A stretch of 46,444 bases of DNA from Kosmotogaceae bacterium UBA1373 (GTDB taxonomy: Bacteria > Thermotogota > Thermotogae > Petrotogales > Kosmotogaceae), in assembly GCA_002305955.1 (NCBI GenBank), contig DBRH01000012.1, forward strand, positions 293,983-340,426, in the 5' to 3' direction. The position numbers were made by a program, and so were the translations under genes. A model generated the notes under the pieces. That model searched no databases. It was not told where the DNA came from and worked only from the letters and a program-made list of their open reading frames with translations. Of the stretch, positions 15,161 through 24,550 are shown piece by piece (within the stretch, counting starts at the first letter, position 1; every line of letters starts with the position of its first letter).

Positions 15161-16429
15161 TCAGAATCCCCAGACTATTTCAAAGCCGGTTATGTCTTGT
15201 AGATCGAGCGCCAGCTCTTCAAGGACGTTCTGGGCGTCTGATGTTCCGGAGAGAATGCGGTGAACTGCCTTGAAGAAGAGGGTGGATACTTCGTTGTATC
15301 TGGGAGCCGTCGCTGTAGATGGTCTCGCCACTGCGTTTATAAAGACATCGAAGAGTGATCCGAAGAAGGGATTGGCTTTTATAACTTCATAGTCTGCATA
15401 GAGAGCCTGTATAGTCGGGTTCATCGAACCCTCGACGGCTCTGAGCTTCTGAATCTCGTAACCGGCCATGAATAAGGCTAGATCTGCCGCTTCTTTTGGA
15501 TTTTTACTGTACTTGCTGACTGAAAGTTGCCAACCTCCAAGCGTTGCAGCTCCATTCCCGCTCTTACCAGCCGGAAGCGGTGAAACGTCGAACTTACCGG
15601 CGACATTACTGTCGGGGCCTTTGCTAAGACTGTAGCAATAGGGCCAGTTCCTCATGAAAGCTGCGTTTCCCGTTTGCCACACTGCCCTTGCATCTTCCTC
15701 GGCGAAGGTCAGAACGCCTGATGGCGATATGGTGCCGATCCAGCCGGCGACTTTTTCGAGTATCTCAATAGCGTTGGCATTGGCTATTGTTATCTTCTTG
15801 TCGGGGCTGATAATAGTACCTGCGTCGTTGGATGCCAGCCACTCGAGAGCATCACATGTTAGTCCTTCGTAAGCATTGCCCTGCCAGACAAAGCCCCAGA
15901 AGTCGGGGTTGGTTTTTCTTTCGCCTTCCTGAATGATCTTTGCGGCATTCTCAAGTTCATCCCAGGTGGTGGGTGGTTTCAGTCCGTACTTCTCGAGCAG
16001 GTCGGTTCTGTAATAGAGTAATCCAGCATCGGTGAACCAGGGAATTGCAACGAGTTTACCATCGACTGTGTTGTTCTCAACTATTGCCGGGAAGTGCATT
16101 GAGACTACTTTATCAGCGTTGTATTCATAGAAGTCGATGAAATGTTGTGCCAGATCGCCAGGCCATATTACGTCAACCTGATAGACATCGATCTCAGGGC
16201 TCTTCGCTTCGAGAAATTGCAGATAAAGTCCAAGTCTGTCCTGGACCATATCAGGGGTGTCAAGAACCTTGACCGTGATATCGGGATGGATACTCATATA
16301 AGCTTCAGCTGCCTGCTTTGTGAGCTCGAGCTCCTGTCCGACCGCTCCGGCCGCCACAGTCAGAACGATCTGTGAAAACGCCACCAATGCTACAAGCACT
16401 ACCATTAGGGTAAGCAGTAACTTTCTCAT
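15161..16429 (-). CDS. Sugar ABC transporter substrate-binding protein (trehalose/maltose type)
   Basis: 422 residues. The N-terminus is a signal peptide (MRKLLLTLMVVLVALVAFSQ, cleavage probably near residue 20). The mature part has the group 1 (MalE-like) solute-binding fold: ELELTKQAAEAY near the start, IDVYQVDVIWPGDLAQH, GKLVAIPWFTDAGLLYYRTDLLEKYG, and a C-terminal GSMNP segment. These resemble the trehalose/maltose-binding proteins of Thermococcus and Thermotogota. AAGGAGGT lies 5 bases before the ATG. The two permease genes are upstream in the same operon and treT is downstream, which makes trehalose the most likely ligand. No ATPase gene is in the cluster; an MsmK-like shared ATPase elsewhere is expected. 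Confidence 0.9.
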   Translation of the reverse strand: MRKLLLTLMVVLVALVAFSQIVLTVAAGAVGQELELTKQAAEAYMSIHPDITVKVLDTPDMVQDRLGLYLQFLEAKSPEIDVYQVDVIWPGDLAQHFIDFYEYNADKVVSMHFPAIVENNTVDGKLVAIPWFTDAGLLYYRTDLLEKYGLKPPTTWDELENAAKIIQEGERKTNPDFWGFVWQGNAYEGLTCDALEWLASNDAGTIISPDKKITIANANAIEILEKVAGWIGTISPSGVLTFAEEDARAVWQTGNAAFMRNWPYCYSLSKGPDSNVAGKFDVSPLPAGKSGNGAATLGGWQLSVSKYSKNPKEAADLALFMAGYEIQKLRAVEGSMNPTIQALYADYEVIKANPFFGSLFDVFINAVARPSTATAPRYNEVSTLFFKAVHRILSGTSDAQNVLEELALDLQDITGFEIVWGF

Positions 16430-16568
16430 AAAAATACCTCCTTAAAAATAGTTTCTAAAGATCTTTTCTAGTTTCACATACAGTGTTTCACTTTCGTTCT
16501 AGAATCTTCCGGGATCACCCCCCTGTCTTCCCATCAGACCATGCGCGATTCGAAAACAAGGAATATCT

Positions 16569-17438
16569 TCAACCTTTCACCGCCCCGGCCGTGAGGCCCT
16601 GAACTATCCTTCTCTGGAAGATGAAGACGAGAACAACTATGGGAACGGTGACAACCACAGCACCGGCCATGATTTCACCAAAGGGAACCTGTCTCGAGAC
16701 GCTTCCGGTAAAGAGCGAGATAGCAACCGGAATAGTTCTCGCTCCGGGTGCTATAGTTGTAAAGGTTAGCGCGAAGATGTATTCGTTCCAGGCAGCAATG
16801 AAGGCCAGTAGTCCAGATGTGACCATCGCGGGGGCGGTGAGTGGCAATAAAATCATACGAAATGTCTGGAAGGGAGTAGCTCCATCTACCCATGCCGATT
16901 GCATTATCTCCGAAGGCAACTCTTTGAAAAAGGCCGTCAACACCCATGTTGTGAAGGGCAGGGTGAAGATCATGTATGAGAGTATTAGGCTGAGCCGGGT
17001 GCTGAGATTTAGCGTTGTGATGACGGCGTAAAGTCCCGACAGAACAGTTATCTGAGGAAACATTGTCAGGGAGAGTATCAGGTACAGGGTGGCCTTTTTC
17101 CCTTTGAATCTCAGTTTACCCATGGCATAAGCTGCGAAAGAGCCCACACCGAGTGCCAGTAGTGTTGTGAGTCCGGCCACTATCGTACTGTTCCACAGTG
17201 CCCGGACGAAAGTTCCATCCTTGAAGATGGCCACGTAGTTCTGAAGCGTGGGGGAGAATCTTCCCTGACTGTCAACCGGAAGAAAGGTTGCGGGTGTCAT
17301 CTGTAGCTGAGATTCCGATTTCAATGAGGAGTTGACCGCCCAATAGAAGGGGAAGAGCATATAGAAAAATATAAATATCACGAGTATCCAGAAACCTGTC
17401 TTTCCCAGTATCCAGAGAGTTCTCTTATTTCCAGTCAT
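16569..17438 (-). CDS. Sugar ABC transporter permease, MalG type
   Basis: 289 residues with six membrane helices. The EAA loop that docks the ATPase is present: EIMQSAWVDGATPFQTF...LPL, followed by APAMVTSGLLAFI and WNEYIFAL, typical of MalG-type permeases. It overlaps the MalF-type gene by 4 bases (ATGA). The 139 bases between its stop and the binding-protein gene hold no clear promoter or LacI-type operator that I can see. Confidence 0.93.
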   Translation of the reverse strand: MTGNKRTLWILGKTGFWILVIFIFFYMLFPFYWAVNSSLKSESQLQMTPATFLPVDSQGRFSPTLQNYVAIFKDGTFVRALWNSTIVAGLTTLLALGVGSFAAYAMGKLRFKGKKATLYLILSLTMFPQITVLSGLYAVITTLNLSTRLSLILSYMIFTLPFTTWVLTAFFKELPSEIMQSAWVDGATPFQTFRMILLPLTAPAMVTSGLLAFIAAWNEYIFALTFTTIAPGARTIPVAISLFTGSVSRQVPFGEIMAGAVVVTVPIVVLVFIFQRRIVQGLTAGAVKG

Positions 17439-18511
17439 TCCTTATCAACTCCCATGAATCGCATATATATTACCGCGAAGACGGCTATGAAAATGAAGAT
17501 GATCACCCCTATCGCCGAAGCCAATCCCATATTTCTGTTTCCGATGAGCTGGTAGTAATTGTAGGTGGCCATCGAATACATTCTATTTCCCATTAACACC
17601 TGGAAAACATCGAAGGCTCTCAACGCGTCGAGTGTTCTGAATATCAGCGCAACGGCCAGTGTCGGTTTGAGAAGAGGTAGCGTGATAGAAAAGAACTGCC
17701 TGAACTTACTGGCACCGTCAACCCTTCCGGCCTCATAGAGCTCCCTGGGTATCAACTGGAGTCCGGCTAGAAGTAGAAGAGCCATAAAGGGCGTCGTCTT
17801 CCAGACGTCGACCGCTATCAACGTTGGCATCTGAAGCGCAGGTGAACTGAGGAAGGAGAGGCTTCCATCACCAAGTCCAAGTCTGTTCAGGACCATGTTG
17901 AATAGACCGGCTCTGGTCGGCTGTAACATCCACTCCCATATTCTTGCCGAAACCACTGTTATCACGGCCCAGGGAACTAGCATAGTTGCCCTCATCACAC
18001 CCCTGCCCTTGAAGTTGCTGTTCACAACCAGCGCCACGCCAAGGCCGAGGATTGTTTCCAGGAATACGGATACGACTGTGAATACCAGTGTGTTCCAGAT
18101 GGCTTTCATGAATTCCGGATCTCTCGCGCCGACTACGTAGCGTTTACCGAAAAAGGAGAACTGGAACCATTCCCTGTATCTCACAGGTGTCCTGGGCAGT
18201 ACCCTGACGGCCCTTTCGTAAACTGCTTTGCCCGAAGCATCGGTCTGGGGTTGCCCTGTTTCTGTGTCGATTACCGGAGGCATCTCTTGAATCGTCAAAC
18301 CCAGAAGGCTTTTGTAGTTTTCTATACCTATGAAATCGGGTGCTTCGTCAGTTCCGGAGGCAAAGACCCTGTTGGTGAAACTCGTATAGAAGACCTCGAA
18401 CAGTGGATAGAAGGCCACGGCCGCAAGAATTACCAATGCCGGTATCAGAAGCCTGTAAGCGGTTCTCTGTTCTTTCTGTGCAAGAGTGAGCTTACTATCT
18501 TTTCTGGCCAT
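17435..18511 (-). CDS. Sugar ABC transporter permease, MalF type
   Basis: 358 residues. An N-terminal helix (about 19-42) is followed by a polar periplasmic segment of about 90 residues between helices 1 and 2 (FIGIENYKSLLGL onward), then five more helices. EAA loop: ELYEAGRVDGASKFRQFFSITLPLLKP region. GAGGAGG stands just before the ATG, 27 bases after lacI, so it is the second gene of the operon. Partner of the MalG-type permease. Confidence 0.93.
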   Translation of the reverse strand: MARKDSKLTLAQKEQRTAYRLLIPALVILAAVAFYPLFEVFYTSFTNRVFASGTDEAPDFIGIENYKSLLGLTIQEMPPVIDTETGQPQTDASGKAVYERAVRVLPRTPVRYREWFQFSFFGKRYVVGARDPEFMKAIWNTLVFTVVSVFLETILGLGVALVVNSNFKGRGVMRATMLVPWAVITVVSARIWEWMLQPTRAGLFNMVLNRLGLGDGSLSFLSSPALQMPTLIAVDVWKTTPFMALLLLAGLQLIPRELYEAGRVDGASKFRQFFSITLPLLKPTLAVALIFRTLDALRAFDVFQVLMGNRMYSMATYNYYQLIGNRNMGLASAIGVIIFIFIAVFAVIYMRFMGVDKE

Positions 18512-18538
18512 AAATCCTCCTCAACTTCGTTTGCTGGT

Positions 18539-19528
18539 TCAGGCAGTTTTTCTACGCACCACGTATGGCAGAAACTTGACCGGTTGAATATAGCCAACCG
18601 GTTCTTCGATTCTATTAATAATGAGTTCGGCCGCTTTTCGTCCCATCTCCTCCATCGGTTGCTGGATCGTCGTAAGTCCGGCCCTTTCTGTCCAGCTCTG
18701 GTTGTCGTAACCGACCAGGAAGAAGTCCTTTCCAGGTGTCTTCTTAACGGCCGAAGCTGTTTGAAGAACTTCGAGCGCGAAGTTGTCGGCTAGTGCAAAT
18801 ATGCCTGGTCTTTCGTAATTGAGAAGAATGTCGGCTATCCTTTCGTGGGCTGTGTCGAAGAAGAAGGAAGTATATACGGCATGATCCTTTCCGAATCTAT
18901 AGCCGGCGGCTTCGAGCGTTTTCGAAAAACCTAGCAACCTCTTTTCAAAGTTCTCCGTTGCCAGTACGTTGTTACTCTCCTCAAAAGTAACGGTGAAAAA
19001 CTCCTTTACACCGTTATCGAGCAGTAATTGGGCAGCGTATTTTCCTCCGAGAAAATTGTCCAGATAGACACAATCGAAATCCTCCGATTGTGATTCCAGA
19101 AGCACTATATTCTTCCCAAAATCGATCCTGCGCTTCAGAAGGAACTCCATGTTCATCGTACAGAAAACTGCTCCATCGGAATCTCTGAGAAGTGTGGTGT
19201 CGTTGTGCAACCTTTCCAGTCTCCGACCGGAGAAGAGCGGATATATAACCATTTCGTAGTTCATCGCGTCAATCGCGTCGTCGAATGCCTTCATCACACG
19301 CCAGTGAAACTCGGTTCTCACTTCAGGCATGAAAAAGAGCACCCTCCTGGTTCGTCCACCCGCCAGTCGTCTGGCGACTGAGCTGGGTTGATAACCAAGC
19401 TTGGCTATAGCCCTTGTCACTTTCTCTTTTGTCGAAGGCTTAACAGAACCGCCATTCAATACTCTAGAAACGGTACCGATTCCAACACCTGAAAGCCTCG
19501 CAACATCTCTAATAGTTGGTTTTCTCAA
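18539..19528 (-). CDS. LacI-family transcriptional regulator of the sugar operon
   Basis: 329 residues. The N-terminal helix-turn-helix TIRDVARLSGVGIGTVSRVLN is the LacI hallmark, followed by the hinge helix PSSVARRLAGG and a periplasmic-binding-protein-like sensor domain (VGYDN near residue 275). The start is TTG at 19528 behind GGGTGA. It heads the transporter/treT operon and its own promoter carries a near-perfect operator, so it should repress itself and the transport genes until a sugar effector binds. The effector is inferred to be the transported disaccharide or a product of it. Confidence 0.92.
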   Translation of the reverse strand: MRKPTIRDVARLSGVGIGTVSRVLNGGSVKPSTKEKVTRAIAKLGYQPSSVARRLAGGRTRRVLFFMPEVRTEFHWRVMKAFDDAIDAMNYEMVIYPLFSGRRLERLHNDTTLLRDSDGAVFCTMNMEFLLKRRIDFGKNIVLLESQSEDFDCVYLDNFLGGKYAAQLLLDNGVKEFFTVTFEESNNVLATENFEKRLLGFSKTLEAAGYRFGKDHAVYTSFFFDTAHERIADILLNYERPGIFALADNFALEVLQTASAVKKTPGKDFFLVGYDNQSWTERAGLTTIQQPMEEMGRKAAELIINRIEEPVGYIQPVKFLPYVVRRKTA

Positions 19529-19558
19529 GCAAATTCACCCTATACCGTGATGTAATAT

Positions 19559-19572
19559 TGGAAACGATTCCA
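19559..19572. promoter_or_regulatory. LacI-family operator
   Basis: TGGAAACGATTCCA, a palindrome around a central CG (TGGAA.CG.TTCCA), the classical LacI/GalR/CcpA-type site. It directly follows the -10 box of lacI, covering the start of transcription, an ideal repression position. Confidence 0.85.
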
Positions 19573-19580
19573 TTATAACA
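19572..19580 (-). promoter_or_regulatory. Extended -10 promoter of the lacI-transporter-treT operon
   Basis: TGTTATAAT on the minus strand, a perfect extended -10. The -35 region is poor. The leader before the TTG start would be about 35 bases. Confidence 0.6.
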
Positions 19581-19636
19581 ATTGAATTACATATAACCTA
19601 AATCCCTATAACTAGCATTTAGGTCAATTATTGGCT

Positions 19637-19648
19637 ATTGGAAGCGAT
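19637..19648. promoter_or_regulatory. Second operator-like half-site
   Basis: ATTGGAAGCGAT differs at one base from ATTGGAAACGAT in the main operator (19557-19568) and lies exactly 80 bp away in the same orientation. The other half of the palindrome is degraded, so binding would be weak. Confidence 0.35.
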
Positions 19649-19837
19649 GTGAAAAGAAGAAGGACATTATTCTTTTGATTCGATGGAATATCTTTCGATT
19701 GTTTGATATAGCGATCTTTTTCGAAATACGAAGATGGAACTGTCTTTCTGGGTATACACAGATCGATGGGACGAATGGAGGTCCCGGAGATGGAAGTGCT
19801 TTTTGGAAAAGCGAGTTTCCAGCAGTGAGGTTGTCTT

Positions 19838-20698
19838 CTACCCAACCAACGCGCCTATGCCGATAATTCCACTTCCTCCGTGCACGAGAATTCCGGCCGA
19901 CAGCTCACCCGCAAAAAGCACCTTTGAAAGACCGCTTATCTGTTCTTTCACCCAGGAGACCAGCGTCATGGTTTCGTTGTCGTTGCCGGAATGGTATAGC
20001 GCGATGCAAAATATCTTTTTGCCATTAACGGCCGATTTAAGTCTTTCAACCATTTTCTCAACGGCTTTTTTCATTCCTCTGGTTCTTCCTACCTGGGAAA
20101 AAACCCCACTTCGGTCGATGGTGACAACGGGTTTAACGTTAAGTATTTGTCCCAGAGCCGCTTCCAGTTTACCGATTCTTCCACTTTCTTTCAAGTATTT
20201 CAGGGTGGGAAGTACAAAGAAAACGATATTATCCTTACCGGCGCGCTTTCTGAGATCGGAGGCGATCACTTTCAGAGAATCGCCCCTCTCTTTCATCATA
20301 AAGGCCCGATAGACAAGCATGGCGGCTCCACCAGAGAGCGAAAGTGAATCTATACACTCGATGTGAACGTTCGGATTCTCGCTCATGAATTGAGCGGCCA
20401 TAGTGGCGAAGAGATTGTGTGTACCGCTTAAAGAACCCGAGAGATTTATAACTAGGAGTTCGTTGTAGCCGCGTTCAACCATCGATCGGTAAGATTCCAG
20501 TACATCTGTAGGATTTGGTAGGGAAGTGTGGGCAAAATTCCTTTCCAGATGCTGTAGTATTGCTTTCTTTTCGATTTCCTGACCCTCACGATAAGACTTT
20601 CCATTCAAAATCACCATGACCGGTACCACAAAAACATCGTCCCGCCTGGCCAGCTCTTCTGGAAGATCCACTACTGAATCACACACAAAACCTATCAA
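19838..20698 (-). CDS. DegV family protein (fatty-acid binding)
   Basis: 286 residues, the usual DegV length. Conserved points: CDSVVDLPEE at the N-terminus, TSLPNPTD, NLSGSLSGTH, IDSLSLSGG, and LKYLKESGRIGK. Characterised members bind long-chain fatty acids, and some (FakB) present them to a fatty-acid kinase; no FakA gene is nearby. The only sensible start is TTG at 20698 with GGGAGGGG about 10 bases upstream. The gene stands alone between the lacI operon and the RND operon. Confidence 0.88.
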   Translation of the reverse strand: MIGFVCDSVVDLPEELARRDDVFVVPVMVILNGKSYREGQEIEKKAILQHLERNFAHTSLPNPTDVLESYRSMVERGYNELLVINLSGSLSGTHNLFATMAAQFMSENPNVHIECIDSLSLSGGAAMLVYRAFMMKERGDSLKVIASDLRKRAGKDNIVFFVLPTLKYLKESGRIGKLEAALGQILNVKPVVTIDRSGVFSQVGRTRGMKKAVEKMVERLKSAVNGKKIFCIALYHSGNDNETMTLVSWVKEQISGLSKVLFAGELSAGILVHGGSGIIGIGALVG

Positions 20699-21051
20699 GA
20701 CGGATCAACCCCTCCCGGATTTGACAAATTGGCGAACCATAGAATCGTTACTGTGGAAACGCATGGTTCAAAAAAATCTTCACTAAAAAGATTATACCCC
20801 GTCTCCCGACCGATAGATGAACGATTATCACGGTTTTGGTTTGGAAGAATGAAGGGATCGATAAACAGAAGCTTCCGTTTTGGATTCTCGATGGTACAGA
20901 TAGTAAAATATACTATTGATACGAAACTATGATGCTTAAAACCATTTTGAGGTGTAAGAAGAGATCCTTTACGTTATGACTTTCGTTACGGGGTTCCAAA
21001 GTATTAAACGGGTATGATTTGTGTTTAGAGAGTGATTATCGGGTGAGTTCA
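20699..21051. other. Divergent intergenic region between degV and the RND transporter gene
   Basis: 353 bases, AT-rich. A -10 box for degV lies at 20791-20796. TATGAT at about 21013 could serve the RND gene but lacks a good -35. A 67-codon plus frame (20729-20932) has unusual composition, no homology I recognise and no ribosome binding site; I do not call it. Confidence 0.5.
20791..20796 (-). promoter_or_regulatory. Candidate -10 box of degV
   Basis: Consensus TATAAT on the minus strand, about 92 bases before the TTG start. The -35 is weak. Confidence 0.35.
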
Positions 21052-24000
21052 ATGTGGAGAAGATTGCTTGGAGAACTATCCAGAAGACCTGTTGCTGTTT
21101 TTCTTTTGATGGGAACACTGATATTCCTGGGGCTTTTTTCCTGGCAGAAACTGCCGGTCGACCTTCTGCCCAATCTGAACGTTCCCTACGCTCTGATCGT
21201 GACTCCGTACATAGGAGCGACACCCGGGGAGGTTGAAAGAGATATCACCGATCCTCTAGAAAGCGCCGTTTCCTTTGCCAGCGGCGTGAAGAGTGTCTCA
21301 TCGCAATCGCGTGACGGATACTCGATACTTACGGTCGAGTTCGAGGGAGATACCGACATGGCTTTCGCGGTATCGAGATTGAGAGACTACATAGATACGT
21401 TTTCCTTCGAGCTTGCAAGCGATGTAGATCCCATAATAGTCGAATTCAATCCCTCGCTTCTACCGGTGTATATACTGGGAATCTCTTCCAGAGAGGCAAA
21501 GGATCTCCAGGCTCATACAAACAAACTCATGGGAGCGCTTTCGAGAATCGACGGAGTAGCAAACGTGATGCTCGCCGGTATCCCCGAGCAGCAGGTTGTA
21601 GTCACTCTAGATAGAGAGAGAATGGAGGAGCTGGAGATACCGCTGGAGATAGTAAAAACCGTTCTGGAAGAAGGCGTGCGCTATCCCATGGGTTTTCTGG
21701 AGAATGACGGCCTGGTGTACACTCTTTCGGTCCGATGCGAGTTCACTTCGCTGGAAGAGCTTTCGAACACGGTGGTGGGATTCAGAGGTATGGGGAGTTC
21801 GATATCGGCCCTGACACTGGAGACGGGTCAGGGCTTCCGGCTTGATGGAATCCCTATTCCCGTCAGGTTGAACCAGATAGCCGTTGTGGAGTTGGAAGAT
21901 CAAGAGATAAGGGGTGCGATCTCCGTTAACGGTCAAAGTGCAGCTGTTCTAACCGTTCAAAAGCAATCGGGAGCCAACACTGTGAATGTCGCCGCCGAAA
22001 TCTCGGAGATACTTAAAGAGTGGGAGAAATCGGAGACACAATCGGAAGTGATAACGATCAGTGATACGAGCCAATTCACCAACATGGCTATCAACGGGCT
22101 TTTTAGGAATCTGCTTATTGGAGCGCTCGTGGCCACCCTGGTGATCTTCGCCTTCTTGAGGAACTTCGTTGCGACTCTAGCCATAGCGGTTTCGATGCCT
22201 CTCTCTCTGCTGACTGCGATACTGATACTCTACTTTTCCGGTTTGGGGCTGGACTTGATGACCCTGGGAGGTCTCACCATGGCCGTAGGAATGATAGTTG
22301 ACAACAGCATAGTCATACTAGAGGCCATATACAGATACCTCGAAGCCAGGAAGAGACCTTATGAGGCGGCTGGCGAAGGCTCCGAAGTTGTTGGTGCTAT
22401 CTTCGCCTCAACATTGACAACCGTAGCCGTTTTCGTGCCTTTCGCCTTCATAAGCGGTCTAGCCGCTCAGATCTTCAGATATTTTGCGTTTGCACTGGCC
22501 TTTTCTCTGGGCGCTTCGCTGTTCATAGCTATAGTCATGATTCCAGCCTTCACAGGATTCATAAGGGTCAGGCGACCCAGGGAAAGCAACTATGTAAGAT
22601 ATAAAGCTTTTTTGAAAAAGTTGCTAGAGCGGAGATTTCTAACCGTGCTGGTATTCATCGCGATATTCGTTATAAGTCTATTCGGCTTCTTTTTAAGGGA
22701 CACCGAGTTCATACCGAGCTTTGACAACGGCATCGTTACCATTGATATAACACTACCAAAAAACACTGATTATGGTACCACAGTAAAGGCGGCAAAAGAG
22801 ATAGAAGCCTCTATACTCGATAATTCGTCCGAACTCGCTTTGAAAACGGTCTATACAATGGCCGGTGTTACCGGGGATATAATAGCTCTCCTGGCAGGTT
22901 CGTCGGAGAACACGGCCACTGTCCAGGTCTATCTGAAGGATCTCGGCGAGAGGCGAATTTCCACAGAGGATGCGTTGAGAATTTTATCGAAGATCACAGA
23001 CGGAATTGTTGAAAAATATAGCGGAGAGATCAGCATCGGCACGAGCGGTCTGGAACTGGAGGCCGTCTTCGGCAGAGACATAGAAATAGCCGTATTCGAT
23101 GGCGATCTTGATAGTATGAAGGCCAGGATCGAAGCTTTTGCCATCGAGCTTGCTGGCTTGGAGGGTGTCGAGAATATACAGACCAGTTTCGATAACAGAC
23201 AGGATGTACTCGAGTTGACTATAGACAGGAGCAAGGCCACACTTGCCGGCCTTTACCACTTACAGGTTCTGGCGGCCATTCAGCCCTACACGATAGGTAT
23301 TGACCTTGGGAAGATCAGCCTGAACGGAAGGAGTTTGCCGGTTAAGCTTCAACAGGTAAAGGGAGAGGGGTATGAATGGATCAAATCCCTTCCGATCGAT
23401 TCTTTGCTTGGAAGCAAAACCTATGTCGGCGTAGTCTCCAGCATGGAGATAAGGGAAAGCCCCTCAACAATAGAGCACTTTGACAACCAGCGGGTTGGCT
23501 ATGTGAAAGCCGACGTGATGGGCAGACCTCTCGGACAGGTTGTAGAAGAAGTGAGATCAATCATAGACGGCCGGGATGGCCTGGCCGAATGTCAGCTGAA
23601 AGGTCAGGGAGACCTTATAGAGCAGATAATAGAGCAGTTCGGCTTTGCTCTCTTAGCAGGGATAGTCTTCATGTATCTAATAATCGGCGCCCAGTTCGAA
23701 TCACTGGTGTATCCACTGGTTATCTTCTGCACCCTTCCGATGGCTCTTGTCGGCGTGGTCGTCGTTTCTTACCTGTTCAATCTCACTATAAACATCAGCA
23801 GCCTGGTGGGAGTACTTACACTGGCAGGCGTCATAGTTAACAACGGAATAGTGATGATAACTCAGATAAATCAGTTGAGGAAGGGTGGAATGCAAAAGAG
23901 AGAAGCTATCCTTGAAGGGGCTGGCAGGCGGGCAAGGCCGATTCTGATGACATCTCTGACGACTGTTGTCGCATTACTCCCTACGGCTTTCATAAAGTCA

Positions 24001-24150
24001 GAAGGTTCGGAATTAGAGAGCCCCCTCGCTCTAATAATCGCCGGAGGATTGCTGGTGGGAACTCTCTTTACGCTTTTGCTGACCCCTGTTCTTTACGACT
24101 TGATAGACAATCTCTCCGTGAGATTCAAAAAGAAAAGCCCCATACAATGA
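21052..24150 (+). CDS. RND-family efflux transporter, inner-membrane pump (HAE1/AcrB-like)
   Basis: About 1032 residues, full length for the family. The first helix is followed by the periplasmic porter start LPVDLLPNLNVPYALI..YIGATPGEVERDI. The second membrane block carries GGLTMAVGMIVDNSIVILEAIYRYLE (helix 4, one Asp where AcrB has two), and the C-terminal block repeats it as LAGVIVNNGIVMI, with GRRARPILMTSLTTVVALLP. It would export a substrate using the proton gradient. No membrane-fusion or outer-membrane channel gene is adjacent. The start is uncertain: the ATG at 21052 has GGGTGA 5-6 bases upstream; GTG 21043 and TTG 21019 are in the same frame. It heads a three-gene operon. Confidence 0.9.
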   Translation: MWRRLLGELSRRPVAVFLLMGTLIFLGLFSWQKLPVDLLPNLNVPYALIVTPYIGATPGEVERDITDPLESAVSFASGVKSVSSQSRDGYSILTVEFEGDTDMAFAVSRLRDYIDTFSFELASDVDPIIVEFNPSLLPVYILGISSREAKDLQAHTNKLMGALSRIDGVANVMLAGIPEQQVVVTLDRERMEELEIPLEIVKTVLEEGVRYPMGFLENDGLVYTLSVRCEFTSLEELSNTVVGFRGMGSSISALTLETGQGFRLDGIPIPVRLNQIAVVELEDQEIRGAISVNGQSAAVLTVQKQSGANTVNVAAEISEILKEWEKSETQSEVITISDTSQFTNMAINGLFRNLLIGALVATLVIFAFLRNFVATLAIAVSMPLSLLTAILILYFSGLGLDLMTLGGLTMAVGMIVDNSIVILEAIYRYLEARKRPYEAAGEGSEVVGAIFASTLTTVAVFVPFAFISGLAAQIFRYFAFALAFSLGASLFIAIVMIPAFTGFIRVRRPRESNYVRYKAFLKKLLERRFLTVLVFIAIFVISLFGFFLRDTEFIPSFDNGIVTIDITLPKNTDYGTTVKAAKEIEASILDNSSELALKTVYTMAGVTGDIIALLAGSSENTATVQVYLKDLGERRISTEDALRILSKITDGIVEKYSGEISIGTSGLELEAVFGRDIEIAVFDGDLDSMKARIEAFAIELAGLEGVENIQTSFDNRQDVLELTIDRSKATLAGLYHLQVLAAIQPYTIGIDLGKISLNGRSLPVKLQQVKGEGYEWIKSLPIDSLLGSKTYVGVVSSMEIRESPSTIEHFDNQRVGYVKADVMGRPLGQVVEEVRSIIDGRDGLAECQLKGQGDLIEQIIEQFGFALLAGIVFMYLIIGAQFESLVYPLVIFCTLPMALVGVVVVSYLFNLTINISSLVGVLTLAGVIVNNGIVMITQINQLRKGGMQKREAILEGAGRRARPILMTSLTTVVALLPTAFIKSEGSELESPLALIIAGGLLVGTLFTLLLTPVLYDLIDNLSVRFKKKSPIQ

Positions 24151-24160
24151 GGTGTTTGCA

Positions 24161-24550
24161 GTGAATCGAAAAGCGAGTATTTTGGTCTGGTGCGACCAGG
24201 AAGCACTGGATGTTTTGAGAGAGAGAATTCCGGGAATCGTAATAGTTGATTGCCGCGGATTTGAACAATACACCGTCGAATCCATTCTAAAAGGAGAGAA
24301 CATTGAGCGGGAACTCTTTTCCAACGGAGGAAGGCGGGGGGACGAGAACGAAGCGTATTGCTTCGTCGTCTTCGATGGTCTCAAAAACGAGCTCGTAGGT
24401 CGTGCGGTGAGTTTCATCAAAAAGGCTGTCGGGAGAAGATGGATCTTCGCCACCACGACGGAGAACAATATATCCTGGAAGCTGAAGAATCTTCAGGAGG
24501 AGTTGATAGAGGAACACAATTATTTCGAAACGAGAGGCGATAAAAAGTGA
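24161..24550 (+). CDS. DUF3783-like small protein
   Basis: 129 residues from the GTG at 24161, which has AGGTG 6 bases upstream; an in-frame GTG at 24152 lies inside that site. The C-terminal half (RWIFATTTENNISWKLKNL, then EELIEEHNYF) resembles the DUF3783 family, in which a short FAxxTxxN..W stretch precedes an amphipathic helix. No enzyme motif is seen. It sits 10 bases after the RND pump gene, and its TGA overlaps the GTG of the acetyltransferase gene, so all three are probably made together. Function unknown. Confidence 0.75.
   Translation: MNRKASILVWCDQEALDVLRERIPGIVIVDCRGFEQYTVESILKGENIERELFSNGGRRGDENEAYCFVVFDGLKNELVGRAVSFIKKAVGRRWIFATTTENNISWKLKNLQEELIEEHNYFETRGDKK

Larger units (their letters stand above)
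19529..19837. other. Control region upstream of lacI and 3' region of degV
   Basis: 309 bases. The lacI-proximal part holds the operator (19559-19572), the extended -10 (19572-19580) and a second operator-like half-site (19637-19648). From about 19650 to 19837 I see no gene, and no convincing terminator for degV. Confidence 0.55.

Noticed and set aside
20729..20932. 67-codon plus-strand open frame between degV and the RND gene
   Set aside because: No ribosome binding site, basic and random-looking composition, no recognisable family.
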